Source of the DNA: Latilactobacillus graminis DSM 20719
GTDB taxonomy: Bacteria > Bacillota > Bacilli > Lactobacillales > Lactobacillaceae
Direction of reading: 5' to 3'
NCBI RefSeq assembly: GCF_001436415.1
Contig: NZ_AYZB01000058.1
Span: forward strand, 186,001-250,000
Length of the DNA stretch: 64,000 nt
In this document: in pieces, positions 54,921-63,977 of the stretch
How positions within the stretch are numbered: position 1 is the first letter of the stretch
How the letters are laid out: every line of letters starts with the position of its first letter
The notes under the pieces: model-generated
The model's input: the letters and a program-made list of their open reading frames with translations, nothing else
Database searches by the model: none
Told to the model about the DNA's origin: nothing
Made by a program: the position numbers and the translations under genes

Positions 54921-55888
54921 CAGACAAAAAGTTAATTGGCGTCGATTTAGGTGGAACAACAGCTAAATTTGCAATTATGACAATGGATGGCGAAATCCAA
55001 CAACGCTGGAGTATCGATACGGATATTTTAGATGAAGGTAGTCATATTACGCCTGATATCATTGAATCGATTAATCATCATTTAGATTTATATAACATGA
55101 CACCTGATGATTTTATCGGGATTGGCATGGGGACCCCGGGTAGTGTTAATAGCCAAGAGGGGACCGTTATCGGTGCGTATAATTTAAATTGGAAGACACC
55201 GCAATACCTCCGTCGTGATATCGAAGCTGGCACACATATGAAGTTGGCAATTGATAACGATGCCAACGTTGCTGCGTTAGGTGAACGTTGGAAAGGGGCT
55301 GGTGAGAACCAACCTGATGTTGCTTTTGTGACCCTTGGCACTGGTGTTGGTGGTGGCATCGTGGCTGACGGTCATTTACTACATGGGGTGGCTGGCTCTG
55401 CCGGCGAACTTGGCCATGTAACGGTTGAACCGCATGGCTATGATTGTACTTGTGGTAAACAAGGTTGTTTAGAAACCTATGCTTCCGCGACGGGTGTTGT
55501 GCGGGTAGCACGTGATATGGCTGAAGAATACGCTGGTAACTCAAAATTAAAAACAATGTTAGATGATGGGGAAGAAATCAGCTCTAAACTGGTTTTTGAC
55601 ATGGCAAAAGATGCAGATGCATTGGCAATTAAAGTGGTCGATCGAGTTTCTTATTACCTTGGTTTAGCACTAGGCAATGTGGGGAATATGTTGAACCCAT
55701 CGTATATCGTTATCGGTGGAGGCGTTTCGGCTGCGGGTGAATTTTTACGTCAGCAAGTTGAATCGTACTTTGAAGAATTCACGTTCCCAAATGTCAAAAA
55801 AACGACTAAGATTCGTTTGGCAAACTTAGGAAATGTCGCTGGTGTCATCGGTGCTGCATCACTTGCGCTTCAATTTAATCAACAATAA
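54917..55888 (+). CDS. glcK: Glucokinase, ROK family
   Basis: Phosphorylates glucose with ATP. The phosphate loop is GVDLGGTTAKFAIM, the sugar/catalytic block is IDNDANVAALGE, then VTLGTGVGGGIV, GHVTVEPHGYDCTCGKQGCLETYAS with the ROK zinc site (CTCGKQGC), and GGGVS near the end. 323 residues. Overlaps yqgQ; followed by the rhodanese gene. Confidence 0.96.
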   Translation: MTDKKLIGVDLGGTTAKFAIMTMDGEIQQRWSIDTDILDEGSHITPDIIESINHHLDLYNMTPDDFIGIGMGTPGSVNSQEGTVIGAYNLNWKTPQYLRRDIEAGTHMKLAIDNDANVAALGERWKGAGENQPDVAFVTLGTGVGGGIVADGHLLHGVAGSAGELGHVTVEPHGYDCTCGKQGCLETYASATGVVRVARDMAEEYAGNSKLKTMLDDGEEISSKLVFDMAKDADALAIKVVDRVSYYLGLALGNVGNMLNPSYIVIGGGVSAAGEFLRQQVESYFEEFTFPNVKKTTKIRLANLGNVAGVIGAASLALQFNQQ

Positions 55889-55911
55889 TATGTTATAAGG
55901 GAGTCTTATCA

Positions 55912-56334
55912 ATGCTTGTATTAGGGACAATTAATGTATGGGTAATAATTAATAGCATTCTAATCGTTATTTTACTATGGTTCTTTGGCGACTGGGCATA
56001 TTATCGAATTCAACGCAAACGGTTAGGCGGCGAATTAACTGAGACGGCGTTTGAAGAAACTATGCGTAAGGCCCAAATTGTCGACTTGCGAGAAAAAAAA
56101 GATTTTGATGCTGGCCATATTTTAGGAGCCCGCAGCTTACCTTATTCAATGTTGAAACAAAATATGAGTGAATTACGGATGGACTTACCAGTCTACTTAT
56201 ATGATGCAGGCATTACGCTTAGCATCCGAGCAGCGCTGAAGTTAAAAAAAGCTGGTTTTACTGATATTAAGTGGTTGCAAAAGGGGTATGCTGGGTGGAC
56301 CGGCAAAACAAAACGTAAAAAGCATGTGAATTAA
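55912..56334 (+). CDS. Membrane-anchored rhodanese-like protein (YqhL type)
   Basis: A 140-residue protein with an N-terminal membrane helix (about 7-27) and a rhodanese domain (about 48-132) starting IVDLREKKDFDAGHILGARSLPYSML. The catalytic loop reads YLYDAGITLSIRAA: the usual loop Cys is absent (Asp-Ala instead), so sulfur transfer is unlikely. Such proteins follow glcK in many Firmicutes. Start behind AGGGAGTC. Confidence 0.88.
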   Translation: MLVLGTINVWVIINSILIVILLWFFGDWAYYRIQRKRLGGELTETAFEETMRKAQIVDLREKKDFDAGHILGARSLPYSMLKQNMSELRMDLPVYLYDAGITLSIRAALKLKKAGFTDIKWLQKGYAGWTGKTKRKKHVN

Positions 56335-56336
56335 AC

Positions 56337-56386
56337 AAAAAGCCCAAGAGTTGCTAGCAAAGAAACTAGTCGACTGTTGGGTTTTT
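56337..56386 (+). terminator. Terminator of the glcK unit
   Basis: AAAAAGCCCAA and TTGGGTTTTT form the outer stem around a partly paired loop (CTAG/CTAG); T run follows. Confidence 0.75.
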
Positions 56387-56489
56387 ATGTTAGTGTACAA
56401 CAGCAGGCGGTTATATTTTAGCGATTGATGTATAACCTAGAGACTGGCTTACGGACACGTTTCAAGATAGCGGGGGATTGAGTTGCTAT

Positions 56490-56520
56490 AAAAAAAGCCC
56501 GTTACACGAAGTAACGGGCT
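56490..56520 (-). terminator. Terminator of the DUF3042 gene
   Basis: On the minus strand AGCCCGTTAC and GTAACGGGCT form a perfect 10-bp stem followed by T7. Between this and the previous terminator (56387-56489) I see nothing coding. Confidence 0.9.
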
Positions 56521-56537
56521 CAGTCGTTGCATGTGAC

Positions 56538-56717
56538 TTAGCCTTGGTGAGCTGAATGGCTCTTCCGGTTTGCACGTCGACGACTTTCTTCAATTTGATT
56601 TTCTTTTTCTTCGATTGGATCAACGACGGTCTTCTTAAACGCTAAGAGTGAACCGGCAATTGCACCGACTGTTGAAACGGTCCCAATCACGAAACCCTTT
56701 AGAAATTTATGTTTCAT
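56538..56717 (-). CDS. DUF3042 family small protein
   Basis: A 59-residue protein seen across Lactobacillales. One membrane helix (about 7-24; FVIGTVSTVGAIAGSLLAF) is followed by a charged helical tail (EEKENQIEESRRRANRKS). ATG 56717 has GAGGAGG upstream; codons before it are open but lack a site. Function unknown. Divergent from miaA. Confidence 0.85.
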   Translation of the reverse strand: MKHKFLKGFVIGTVSTVGAIAGSLLAFKKTVVDPIEEKENQIEESRRRANRKSHSAHQG

Positions 56718-56823
56718 AAGTAAAGCCTCCTCAAGTCTCAATACATTCATTCAAGTACAACTTTATTATCGCGTATTTGGGTGCGAATAGCTAGTAAAAT
56801 ACGTTAATTAATGTGGTGAAAAT

Positions 56824-57756
56824 ATGAAAAAAGAAAAGTTAATTGTAATTGTCGGGCCGACTGGCGTTGGTAAAACGGCATTAAGCTTACAACTCGCGCA
56901 GCAGTTGCACGGTGAAATTATTTCCGGGGATGCGATGCAAGTTTATCGCCAATTGGATATCGGCACGGCGAAAGTGACCCCCAAGGAAAAAGCGCTTGTG
57001 CCGCACCACTTAATTGATGTGGCAGATATTGATCAACGGTTTACCGCCTTTGACTTTCAACAGCAAGGGCAACAACTCGTCACTGAAATTATCAGTCGCC
57101 AACATATGCCCTTAATTGTTGGTGGGACGGGATTGTATTTGCAGGCATTACTGTATGATATGACTCTGGGTAGCGCGCAAGACGCGGAACAGAATTTTAC
57201 AATTCGTCAAAAGTGGCAAACTTTTTTGGATCAGCATTCTGAAGCAGATTTATGGCAAGCACTTAATCAGATTGATCCGCAAGCGGCTGGTAAAATTTCA
57301 GCTACCAATCCACGCCGTGTGATTCGTGCCCTAGAAGTCTATGAAACAACTGGGACATTATTTTCGCAGCAACGACCAAAAAAATTACGCTATGATTCGT
57401 TTATTATCGGGTTGAACTGCGAACGCCAGTTATTGTACGATCGCATTAATCAACGGGTCGATCAGATGGTTGCAGCGGGGTTGATCGAAGAAGCACGGTT
57501 AGCTTATGCACATCGTGAAACGAGCCCGCAAGCTGTACGGGGGATTGGCTATAAAGAGTTCTTTCCTTATTTTGATGGTACCGGATCGTTAGAAACGGCA
57601 ATTGCGCAAGTGAAACAGAATTCACGGCATTATGCAAAACGGCAATTAACTTGGTTTAGAAACCAGATTCCGGTAAACTGGTACAATTTAGTTGAACAAC
57701 CAGAAGCCGATTTAGCCCGGATTCAAACTGATTTACAACAATGGTTACAGCAATAA
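56824..57756 (+). CDS. miaA: tRNA dimethylallyltransferase
   Basis: Prenylates A37 of tRNAs reading UNN codons. P-loop VGPTGVGKTALSLQLAQ, then SGDAMQVYRQLDIGTAK, HHLIDV, VGGTGLYLQALLY and the QAVRGIGYKEF motif; the end AKRQLTWFRNQ is standard. 310 residues, complete. Followed at 10-20 bases by ynbB, as in Bacillus (miaA-hfq-ynbB region), here without hfq. Confidence 0.96.
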   Translation: MKKEKLIVIVGPTGVGKTALSLQLAQQLHGEIISGDAMQVYRQLDIGTAKVTPKEKALVPHHLIDVADIDQRFTAFDFQQQGQQLVTEIISRQHMPLIVGGTGLYLQALLYDMTLGSAQDAEQNFTIRQKWQTFLDQHSEADLWQALNQIDPQAAGKISATNPRRVIRALEVYETTGTLFSQQRPKKLRYDSFIIGLNCERQLLYDRINQRVDQMVAAGLIEEARLAYAHRETSPQAVRGIGYKEFFPYFDGTGSLETAIAQVKQNSRHYAKRQLTWFRNQIPVNWYNLVEQPEADLARIQTDLQQWLQQ

Positions 57757-57775
57757 TAGAAATGGAGTGGTTAAG

Positions 57776-59032
57776 ATGGATTGGCAAGCAAGCTTAGCAC
57801 CAGAATTACAAGCTAAAATCGCGGCAGTTGATGCGCAAATCGCACCACGTTTACAGGCACTGGATGAACAAATCATCAATAATCAAGCAAAGGTGCTCGA
57901 AGCGTTCCAGACAGAAAATATTTCTGAATCACATTTAAGCGGGACAACTGGTTACGGTAACGATGATCAGGGGCGCGATAAATTAGAGGCTGTTTATCGC
58001 CGCGTTTTCAAAACTGAAGCTGCCCTTGTGCGGCCACAACTAGTTTCTGGCACGCACGCAATTGGAACGGCTTTATTAGGCATGTTGCGTCCAGGCGACG
58101 ACCTTTTATATCTAACCGGTGAACCTTATGATACGTTGCAAGAAGTCATCGGAATGGCCGGCAATGGAATTGGTTCACTAAAAGAATTCCAAATTGGATT
58201 TGATTTCGTACCATTATTAGAGAATGGGGCCGTAGATTTTGAAACAGCGCGGACCAAAATCACCGGTAAGACAAAAGTAGTTGCTATCCAACGCTCACGG
58301 GGCTACGCTGATCGCGATAGCTTTACAGTTGCTAAAATCAAAGAAATGATTACCTTTGTCAAAGATATTAACCCTGAATTGATTGTCTTTGTCGATAATG
58401 CTTACGGTGAATTCTCTGAAACAACGGAGCCAACGGAGTTCGGAGCTGACGTCATGGCGGGTTCTTTGATCAAAAATGCTGGTGGTGGTATCGCGCAAAC
58501 GGGTGGTTATATTGTCGGCACTGAGAAATTAATCGAAATGATTGGTTATCGGCTCACTGTGCCAGGTGTTGGTGCTAGTGAAGGGGCCACCCAAGGTAAT
58601 TTACAATTGATGTTTGAAGGTTTCTTCTTAGCCCCAAGTGTGACTGGTAATGCGATTAAAGGGGCTGTTTTTGAAGCAGCGCTCTTGGAACAAATGGGCT
58701 TGAGTGTCTCACCGAAATGGGATGCGCCCAGAACTGACTTGATTCAAACGGTGAACTTCGGTAATCCAGATGATATGGTTAAGTTCGCTGGTTGTGTTCA
58801 AGCACAATCACCAATTGATTCATTTGTGACCCCGATTCCAAGTGATTTTGCTGGTTACGAAGACCAGATCGTAATGGCTGCCGGGACCTTTATCCAAGGT
58901 GCTAGTATTGAATTTTCAGCCGATGGACCACTGCGCGCACCATATACCCTTTACTTGCAAGGTGGGTTAACTTACGCGCACGTTAAACTCGCGATTAGTC
59001 GAGCGGTGCAAACAACTTTTTTTGAAAAATAA
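57776..59032 (+). CDS. ynbB: YnbB-type PLP-dependent methionine gamma-lyase family protein
   Basis: A 418-residue fold-type I PLP protein of the aluminium-resistance/YnbB family. PLP Lys lies in GSLIKNAGGGIAQTGGYI; other blocks are SHLSGTTGYGNDDQGRD, LVSGTHAIGTALLG, QRSRGYADRDSF and FVDNAYGEF. The substrate is not settled for the family. ATG 57776 has GGAGTGG upstream, preferred over GTG 57767, which overlaps it. Confidence 0.9.
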   Translation: MDWQASLAPELQAKIAAVDAQIAPRLQALDEQIINNQAKVLEAFQTENISESHLSGTTGYGNDDQGRDKLEAVYRRVFKTEAALVRPQLVSGTHAIGTALLGMLRPGDDLLYLTGEPYDTLQEVIGMAGNGIGSLKEFQIGFDFVPLLENGAVDFETARTKITGKTKVVAIQRSRGYADRDSFTVAKIKEMITFVKDINPELIVFVDNAYGEFSETTEPTEFGADVMAGSLIKNAGGGIAQTGGYIVGTEKLIEMIGYRLTVPGVGASEGATQGNLQLMFEGFFLAPSVTGNAIKGAVFEAALLEQMGLSVSPKWDAPRTDLIQTVNFGNPDDMVKFAGCVQAQSPIDSFVTPIPSDFAGYEDQIVMAAGTFIQGASIEFSADGPLRAPYTLYLQGGLTYAHVKLAISRAVQTTFFEK

Positions 59033-59038
59033 ATTCAT

Positions 59039-59078
59039 AGCGGTCAATCAAATTCGCGTTTAATTGACCGCTTTTTTT
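59039..59078 (+). terminator. Terminator of miaA-ynbB
   Basis: AGCGGTCAAT and ATTGACCGCT form a perfect 10-bp stem with seven T. Beyond it, to 59200, a TGGTATGAT extended -10 (59093-59101) and a CGTAGCG/CGCTACG pair 50 bases apart are the only structure seen. Confidence 0.9.
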
Positions 59079-59200
59079 GTACATCAAGCGTGGTATGATA
59101 AGGATGCAACGAATCGTAGCGGTCGGTTTTAAGTGATGCTTTGGATTGTTGCTAGTATAAATGTGTCAATCTCGCTACGGTAAGTCTTGGAGGTGGTTAG

Positions 59201-60058
59201 ATGTTAATTGGTCAACAATTAAAACAATTTCGTTTGGATGCGGGCTACTCGCAACAGACATTCGCGGAGCAGATTAATGTGTCACGCCAAGTCATTTCTA
59301 AATGGGAGACGGATAAAAGTGCACCAGACTTGAATACATTGGTTGCTCTTGCCAAGTTGTATAATGTAAGTTTGAATACTTTGCTCGGGGTTGAAACGGT
59401 CACTAAACCGAATTCATTCTTTGGGCGGTTGCGGCAACATTGGCATTTGGCAGCAAGCGAAAACCCAAAGCCGGTGTCTGATTTGGGGCGAATCATGCAC
59501 CAACCGGAGCGACACTATGTTGATTTGGCACAACAGTTCAGCGCAGCTTTGACGGATGTTAGTGTTGTGAGCGATGGCCAAACAATGCCAGCTCACTGGC
59601 GCCAAGCACGGAGTCCTTATTTAATTGCATTAGAACCGCGCCAAATTTGTTTAAAGCAGACAGATGTTTTAAAAGTCATGCCCATGAAAGTTGTTAAACA
59701 ACTTGCGACACCGGAAATTCGAGCAATTCATTATGCGGTCATGCAGACTGCTGGACCATCAACCGTTGGCGGGTTACAAGGCATCGGGCGCGCTTATCGG
59801 GCCGTCGTGACAGTTGATACAAAGCAATCCGTAGTGCCATACTATATCACTAATCAAGATTTTTATCAGTTGGCAAAAGTTTTGAAGGCTTATACGCAAC
59901 AGGAACACATTCAATTTGATGATCAGATGGCTTTGCTGCCTTATTTTAGGACGCATGACACAACTGACTTTAATTATTTAGACGCACATTACAGTGGATT
60001 GGCGGAAAAAGTTGGGTTTCCATCCGAAAGCATAGGACAGGTGGTTTATCGATGGTAG
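59201..60058 (+). CDS. XRE-family regulator with uncharacterised C-terminal domain
   Basis: A 285-residue protein. Residues 5-60 are a Cro/C1-type helix-turn-helix (LKQFRLDAGYSQQTFAEQINVSRQVISKWETDKSAPDL). The remaining 220 residues show no motif I know; they are mixed alpha/beta, with PYLIALEPRQICLKQTDVL and TAGPSTVGGLQGIGRAYRAVVTVD. Start behind TTGGAGGTGG. It overlaps the next gene by 7 bases, so the two are translated together. Confidence 0.82.
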   Translation: MLIGQQLKQFRLDAGYSQQTFAEQINVSRQVISKWETDKSAPDLNTLVALAKLYNVSLNTLLGVETVTKPNSFFGRLRQHWHLAASENPKPVSDLGRIMHQPERHYVDLAQQFSAALTDVSVVSDGQTMPAHWRQARSPYLIALEPRQICLKQTDVLKVMPMKVVKQLATPEIRAIHYAVMQTAGPSTVGGLQGIGRAYRAVVTVDTKQSVVPYYITNQDFYQLAKVLKAYTQQEHIQFDDQMALLPYFRTHDTTDFNYLDAHYSGLAEKVGFPSESIGQVVYRW

Positions 60059-60597
60059 ATGAAATAGTTAAAAACAACTTTGAAACGGCAACAGATGGGG
60101 TTCAGGCTTATCACAATTATTTTGGCACGCCAACGCACGATGATCGCATTTGGTTTGAACTCTTAACAGTTGGGGTTTTCCAAGTGGGGTTGAGCTGGAA
60201 AGTAGCTGCAAGTAAAATACCAGTTCTGCGGCAACAAATGGCGGGGATGGTGATTGAAAAAGTCGCACAATTCGATGAAATGGATGTTGAACGCCTGCAA
60301 AAAGAATCAGACATGATTCGTAATTCGCGTAAAATTCGAGCAACGATTCAAAATGCGCGGGCAATTCAAGCCATCCAAGCTGAATATGGTAGCTTTTCAG
60401 CCTATCTGTGGGCATTTGTTGATGGTCAGCCCCAACTGCTTGATTCACAAATGACTGGTGTGTCCGATAAATCAGCGCCGATCAGTACGCAACTTGCTAA
60501 AGACTTGAAGAAGCGCCAGTTTAAATTTGTTGGACCGGTGGTAACACATTTGTTTATGCTTGCGGGTGGGTTAATTCAAATCATCGATGAAGACTAA
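60052..60597 (+). CDS. DNA-3-methyladenine glycosylase I (Tag)-like protein, atypical active site
   Basis: A 181-residue Tag-fold protein. Recognisable blocks are AYHNYFGTPTHDDRIWFELLTVGVFQVGLSW and KRQFKFVGPVVTHLFMLAGGL. Compared with Tag, the catalytic Glu before the QAGLSW motif is Gly, the N-terminal Cys zinc ligand is absent and the final His and Cys zinc ligands are missing. The normal base-excision activity is therefore doubtful. ATG 60052 lies in the end of the XRE gene, which may regulate it. Confidence 0.8.
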   Translation: MVDEIVKNNFETATDGVQAYHNYFGTPTHDDRIWFELLTVGVFQVGLSWKVAASKIPVLRQQMAGMVIEKVAQFDEMDVERLQKESDMIRNSRKIRATIQNARAIQAIQAEYGSFSAYLWAFVDGQPQLLDSQMTGVSDKSAPISTQLAKDLKKRQFKFVGPVVTHLFMLAGGLIQIIDED

Positions 60598-60642
60598 TTC
60601 TAAAAAGATAAACCAAATTATTTTACCTTTTTGGTTGACTGA

Positions 60643-60659
60643 TGTTATAAAAGCTAACA
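60643..60659. promoter_or_regulatory. GlnR/TnrA box upstream of glnRA
   Basis: TGTTATAAAAGCTAACA matches TGTNA-N7-TNACA exactly, and the inverted repeat extends to GATGTTA/TAACATC. It ends 7 bases upstream of the -35. Confidence 0.85.
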
Positions 60660-60666
60660 TCAAATA

Positions 60667-60695
60667 TTGACCGTTTAAATGACGACTGGTAAGAT
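60667..60695 (+). promoter_or_regulatory. Promoter of glnRA
   Basis: TTGACC (60667-60672), exact 17-base spacer, TAAGAT (60690-60695) preceded by TGG, an extended -10. An AACCAAA/TTTGGTT inverted repeat (60611-60617, 60630-60636) lies further upstream and may end the XRE-Tag transcript. Confidence 0.75.
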
Positions 60696-60718
60696 AAAAC
60701 GCAAGTGAGGTGAAATGG

Positions 60719-61090
60719 ATGGCTGAAAAACAGTTAAGGCGCAACTTAGCAGTTTTACCAATTGGGACGGTAATGAAATTGACAGGGCAAACTGCGCGCC
60801 AAATTCGCTATTATGAGACACAGGCGCTTGTTTTTCCAGAACGGACAATCGGACATCAACGCATGTTTTCGTTGAACGATGTTGATCGTTTGTTGGAAAT
60901 TAAGGATTACTTAGCTGAAGGGACGACAATGGTGCAGATTCGCCAGATTTATCAGAAGAAGGCGGATCGGCAGCGTGATAAACAGTTATCAGACGAGAAG
61001 GCACGGCGGTTATTGGCTAATGAATTATTATCGGTTGGTGGCTTAGTTGGACAACGGTCGACCATTTCACAATCATCTAAATTATATTAA
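60719..61090 (+). CDS. glnR: Nitrogen regulator GlnR (MerR family)
   Basis: MerR-type repressor of nitrogen genes, 123 residues, controlled by feedback-inhibited glutamine synthetase in relatives. The winged helix has [53 protein letters not shown] 60719 has GAGGTGA upstream. It is 14 bases from glnA, and the GlnR box upstream indicates autoregulation. Confidence 0.95.
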   Translation: MAEKQLRRNLAVLPIGTVMKLTGQTARQIRYYETQALVFPERTIGHQRMFSLNDVDRLLEIKDYLAEGTTMVQIRQIYQKKADRQRDKQLSDEKARRLLANELLSVGGLVGQRSTISQSSKLY

Positions 61091-61104
61091 GGGGCGACGG
61101 ATTA

Positions 61105-62448
61105 ATGGCACGAAAAGTATTGACGGCAGTAGCAATTAAACGGTTAGTCGAACAAGAGAATGTTAAATTTTTACGATTAATGTTTACGGATATCAACGGG
61201 ATTATTAAAAATGTGGAAGTGCCCATTAGTCAATTAGATAAAGTTTTAAGTAATAAAATGATGTTTGACGGATCCTCAATTGACGGCTTTGTGCGGATTG
61301 AAGAAAGTGATATGTATTTGCGTCCTGATTTAAGTACATGGCTCATTTTCCCATGGGAAGCTGAACATGGGAAAGTCGCACGGTTAATCTGTTCCATTTA
61401 TACGGCCGATGGGCAACCATTCTTAGGTGATCCGCGGAATAATTTAAAAAAATTAGTGCGCGAAATGCAAACTAAAGGGTTCCAAGATTTTAATATTGGT
61501 CCGGAACCAGAATTTTTCTTATTTAAATTGGACGCATACAACAAACCGACGTTGAAGTTGAATGACCAAGGCGGCTACTTTGATTTTGCCCCCGTTGATT
61601 TAGGGGAAAATTGTCGGCGCGATATCGTTTTAGAGCTTGAGAAAATGGGCTTTGAAGTCGAAGCCAGTCATCATGAAGTTGCCCCTGGCCAACATGAAAT
61701 TGATTTTAAATATGCAGATGCTGTTGACGCTGCCGATAATATTCAAACGTTTAAATTAGTGGTTAAAACCATTGCGCGAAAGCATGGCCTACATGCAACG
61801 TTCATGCCAAAACCCTTGCACGGTGTTAACGGTTCTGGGATGCATATTAATATGTCGCTCTTTAATCAAGATGGTACTAATGCGTTCTATGATGAGAAGG
61901 GAACTGAACACCTTTCAGAAACGGCTTACCATTTCTTAGCTGGTTTATTGCAACATGCGCGCGCAATTACGGCGATTAACAACCCAACAGTCAATTCTTA
62001 CAAACGACTAGTCCCTGGTTTTGAAGCTCCGGTTTATGTGGCGTGGTCTGGTCATAATCGTTCACCATTAATTCGGGTCCCCCAATCACGTGGCTTATCA
62101 ACGCGGCTTGAATTGCGGAGTGTGGATCCAAGTGCTAATCCCTACCTAGCAATTGGATCAATTTTAGCCGCTGGGTTGTCTGGCTTAGAACAAGAATTAT
62201 TACCGGAAGCGGGTGTAGATCGTAATATCTATAGTATGGATGAAGCCGAACGGAAAGAAAATCACATTACAGATTTACCATCAACGCTTCACAATGCGTT
62301 GAAAGAGCTAGCACAAGATGAAGTTATTAAAGCTTCAATGGGATCGTATCTCTACCAGAGTTTCATGGATTCTAAGTCATTGGAGTGGGCGGCATACCGG
62401 CAACAAGTTTCTGATTGGGAACGTGAACAGTATTTGGAACTCTATTAG
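61105..62448 (+). CDS. glnA: Glutamine synthetase, type I
   Basis: Makes glutamine from glutamate, ammonia and ATP. Motifs: [32 protein letters not shown] (metal Glu), [29 protein letters not shown] and NRSPLIRVP. 447 residues, the GS-I-alpha length, lacking the beta-type insertion and adenylylation site. It ends without a strong terminator before the next gene (58-base gap). Confidence 0.97.
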   Translation: MARKVLTAVAIKRLVEQENVKFLRLMFTDINGIIKNVEVPISQLDKVLSNKMMFDGSSIDGFVRIEESDMYLRPDLSTWLIFPWEAEHGKVARLICSIYTADGQPFLGDPRNNLKKLVREMQTKGFQDFNIGPEPEFFLFKLDAYNKPTLKLNDQGGYFDFAPVDLGENCRRDIVLELEKMGFEVEASHHEVAPGQHEIDFKYADAVDAADNIQTFKLVVKTIARKHGLHATFMPKPLHGVNGSGMHINMSLFNQDGTNAFYDEKGTEHLSETAYHFLAGLLQHARAITAINNPTVNSYKRLVPGFEAPVYVAWSGHNRSPLIRVPQSRGLSTRLELRSVDPSANPYLAIGSILAAGLSGLEQELLPEAGVDRNIYSMDEAERKENHITDLPSTLHNALKELAQDEVIKASMGSYLYQSFMDSKSLEWAAYRQQVSDWEREQYLELY

Positions 62449-62507
62449 TCGCTATTTGCGCCATCTTTTTGTACAATTAAACTTTAGAAATAGAAAGTTG
62501 GCAGAGT

Positions 62508-63203
62508 ATGAAAACATTGGTGATTATCAGCCATCCCGAAATCGAGACGTCGATGGTCCAAAATTTTTTAAAAGCGAGTGTAGCACCACTGGAAGACATC
62601 ACTTGGCATCACCTAGATGCGATTGATACATTAGATGTGGCTGCTGAACAAGCCTTATTACGGGAGCATGAGCGGATTGTTTTTCAATTTCCGCTCTATT
62701 GGTATGCCGCCCCAGCGAGCCTAAAAGCGTGGTTGGACACGGTTTTAACGGGACAATTTGCTTTTAATGGCCGCCAACCACTGGCGGGAAAAACGCTTGG
62801 GATTGTCGTTTCAACGGGAACGGCCGCTAAACATTTTCAAGCTGGTGGTAGTGAACAGGTAACACTTTCTGAAATTTTGCGCCCATATGAATTGGTGGCG
62901 CGTAAGTTAGGGATGGTTTATTTACCACCACTTACGATACATCAACTAGGTTATTGGCAAGAAACCGATAAACAGCACTTGGTCATCGATTATCAACGTT
63001 ATTTGACGCAAGCGCAGTTTAATTTTGATCAGAAATTAGCGTGGTTTGAAACGATGCTTATTAAAAAGGCTGCTGAAGCCACGTCACCTAAGGCACAACA
63101 ACGTATCACGCTTTTGAGTGAACAATTGTCCGATAAGCGCTCGGAATTAACCGATTTGAATTGGCAAGTCCAACTGATTCGTGAAGAAGAAGGTGAAGGC
63201 TAA
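62508..63203 (+). CDS. Flavodoxin-fold NAD(P)H oxidoreductase with C-terminal helical extension
   Basis: A 231-residue protein. Residues 1-180 are a quinone-reductase-type flavodoxin fold (KefF/YwrO/MdaB-like): LVIISHPEIETS, FQFPLYWYAAPASLKAWLDTVL, GKTLGIVVSTGTAAKHFQAGG and the GMVYLPPLTIHQLG end. Residues about 183-231 are an extra charged helical segment (KAQQRITLLSEQLSDKRSEL) that the core family does not need. The stop overlaps the next start by one base. Confidence 0.88.
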   Translation: MKTLVIISHPEIETSMVQNFLKASVAPLEDITWHHLDAIDTLDVAAEQALLREHERIVFQFPLYWYAAPASLKAWLDTVLTGQFAFNGRQPLAGKTLGIVVSTGTAAKHFQAGGSEQVTLSEILRPYELVARKLGMVYLPPLTIHQLGYWQETDKQHLVIDYQRYLTQAQFNFDQKLAWFETMLIKKAAEATSPKAQQRITLLSEQLSDKRSELTDLNWQVQLIREEEGEG

Positions 63204-63370
63204 TGGATTGGTTAACGGAACAAATTCAACTGCAAAAAGAGCAAGCCACGACTTATGAGGAGCAAGCTTTTTATACGGCGCTCCAACAAGCAAGTGATGA
63301 ACTAGCGTTACGGATTGAACAACGTCAAGGTGAACTTGACGGCCGAATTTGGAATGCGACGAATTGGTAA
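63203..63370 (+). CDS. Small acidic helical protein, unknown
   Basis: A 55-residue open frame from ATG 63203 (TAATG overlap with the flavoprotein) to TAA 63370. It reads MDWLTEQIQLQKEQ then a helical, Gln/Glu-rich stretch ending GRIWNATNW. AAGGTGAAGG lies just upstream. The coupling, codon use like the neighbours and terminator immediately after support a real gene. No relative recognised; likely an alpha-helical partner of the flavoprotein. Confidence 0.7.
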   Translation: MDWLTEQIQLQKEQATTYEEQAFYTALQQASDELALRIEQRQGELDGRIWNATNW

Positions 63371-63383
63371 TTTCAACCAAAAT

Positions 63384-63414
63384 AAAAACGCCTCGACGAA
63401 GTCGGGGCGTTTTT
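63384..63414. terminator. Terminator of the flavoprotein unit
   Basis: AAAACGCCTCGAC and GTCGGGGCGTTTT pair with one wobble around GAA, with A run before and T run after, between convergent genes. Confidence 0.9.
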
Positions 63415-63425
63415 ATTTTGATTGA

Positions 63426-63977
63426 TTAGTAGCGTTTGATTAAAGTATCGAACGCATCAACGATTACTTGGAAGAACTTGAGGGTATCTGCATTAGTAAC
63501 TGCTTGGTTGTCGTCCAATAAGTTCATAACATTGCCAATGTAGGCTTCTGGTTGTTGAACAGTTGGCATGTTCAAGAAAACAAGTGATTGACGTAAGTGA
63601 TGGTTAGCGCCAAAGCCACTGATCGCACCAGGTGAAACACTGACGATTTCGGCTGGTTTATTATCCCAGACACTAGCACCATAAGGACGTGAACCAACAT
63701 CTAACGCATTCTTTAATACAGCTGGAACTGAACGGTTATATTCTGGTGTGACAAACAAAACGGCGTCCATTGTTTGCATTTTATTTCTGAATGTAGTGTA
63801 AGCTGCTGGAACCTGATCTAAATCATCATAATCTTGATTGTATAGTGGCAAATCACCAATTTCAACAATTTCCAGATTATAATCTGATGGGAATAAAGGC
63901 ATTAATGATTTAGCAACTGCTTTGCTAAATGAGTCTTTTCGTAAACTACCAATTAAAACTGCGATATTTTTTGTCAT
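63426..63977 (-). CDS. NADPH-dependent FMN reductase / azoreductase-family protein
   Basis: A 183-residue flavodoxin-like reductase. The FMN phosphate loop is IGSLRKDSFSKAVAKSL (near 9-25), followed by VLFVTPEYNRSVPAVLKNALDVGSRP, the family signature, and VSPGAISGFGANHHLRQSL. Start ATG 63977 has GGAGG upstream. Probably an NAD(P)H:FMN or quinone reductase; the physiological acceptor is unknown. Confidence 0.92.
   Translation of the reverse strand: MTKNIAVLIGSLRKDSFSKAVAKSLMPLFPSDYNLEIVEIGDLPLYNQDYDDLDQVPAAYTTFRNKMQTMDAVLFVTPEYNRSVPAVLKNALDVGSRPYGASVWDNKPAEIVSVSPGAISGFGANHHLRQSLVFLNMPTVQQPEAYIGNVMNLLDDNQAVTNADTLKFFQVIVDAFDTLIKRY

Noticed and set aside
59115-59179. CGTAGCG/CGCTACG inverted repeat upstream of the XRE gene as its operator
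   Set aside because: Seven-base arms 51 bases apart are weak evidence; mentioned only under the terminator entry.
62318-62626. Frame spanning the end of glnA and the start of the flavoprotein gene
   Set aside because: Overlaps two real genes, with no ribosome site and no family features.
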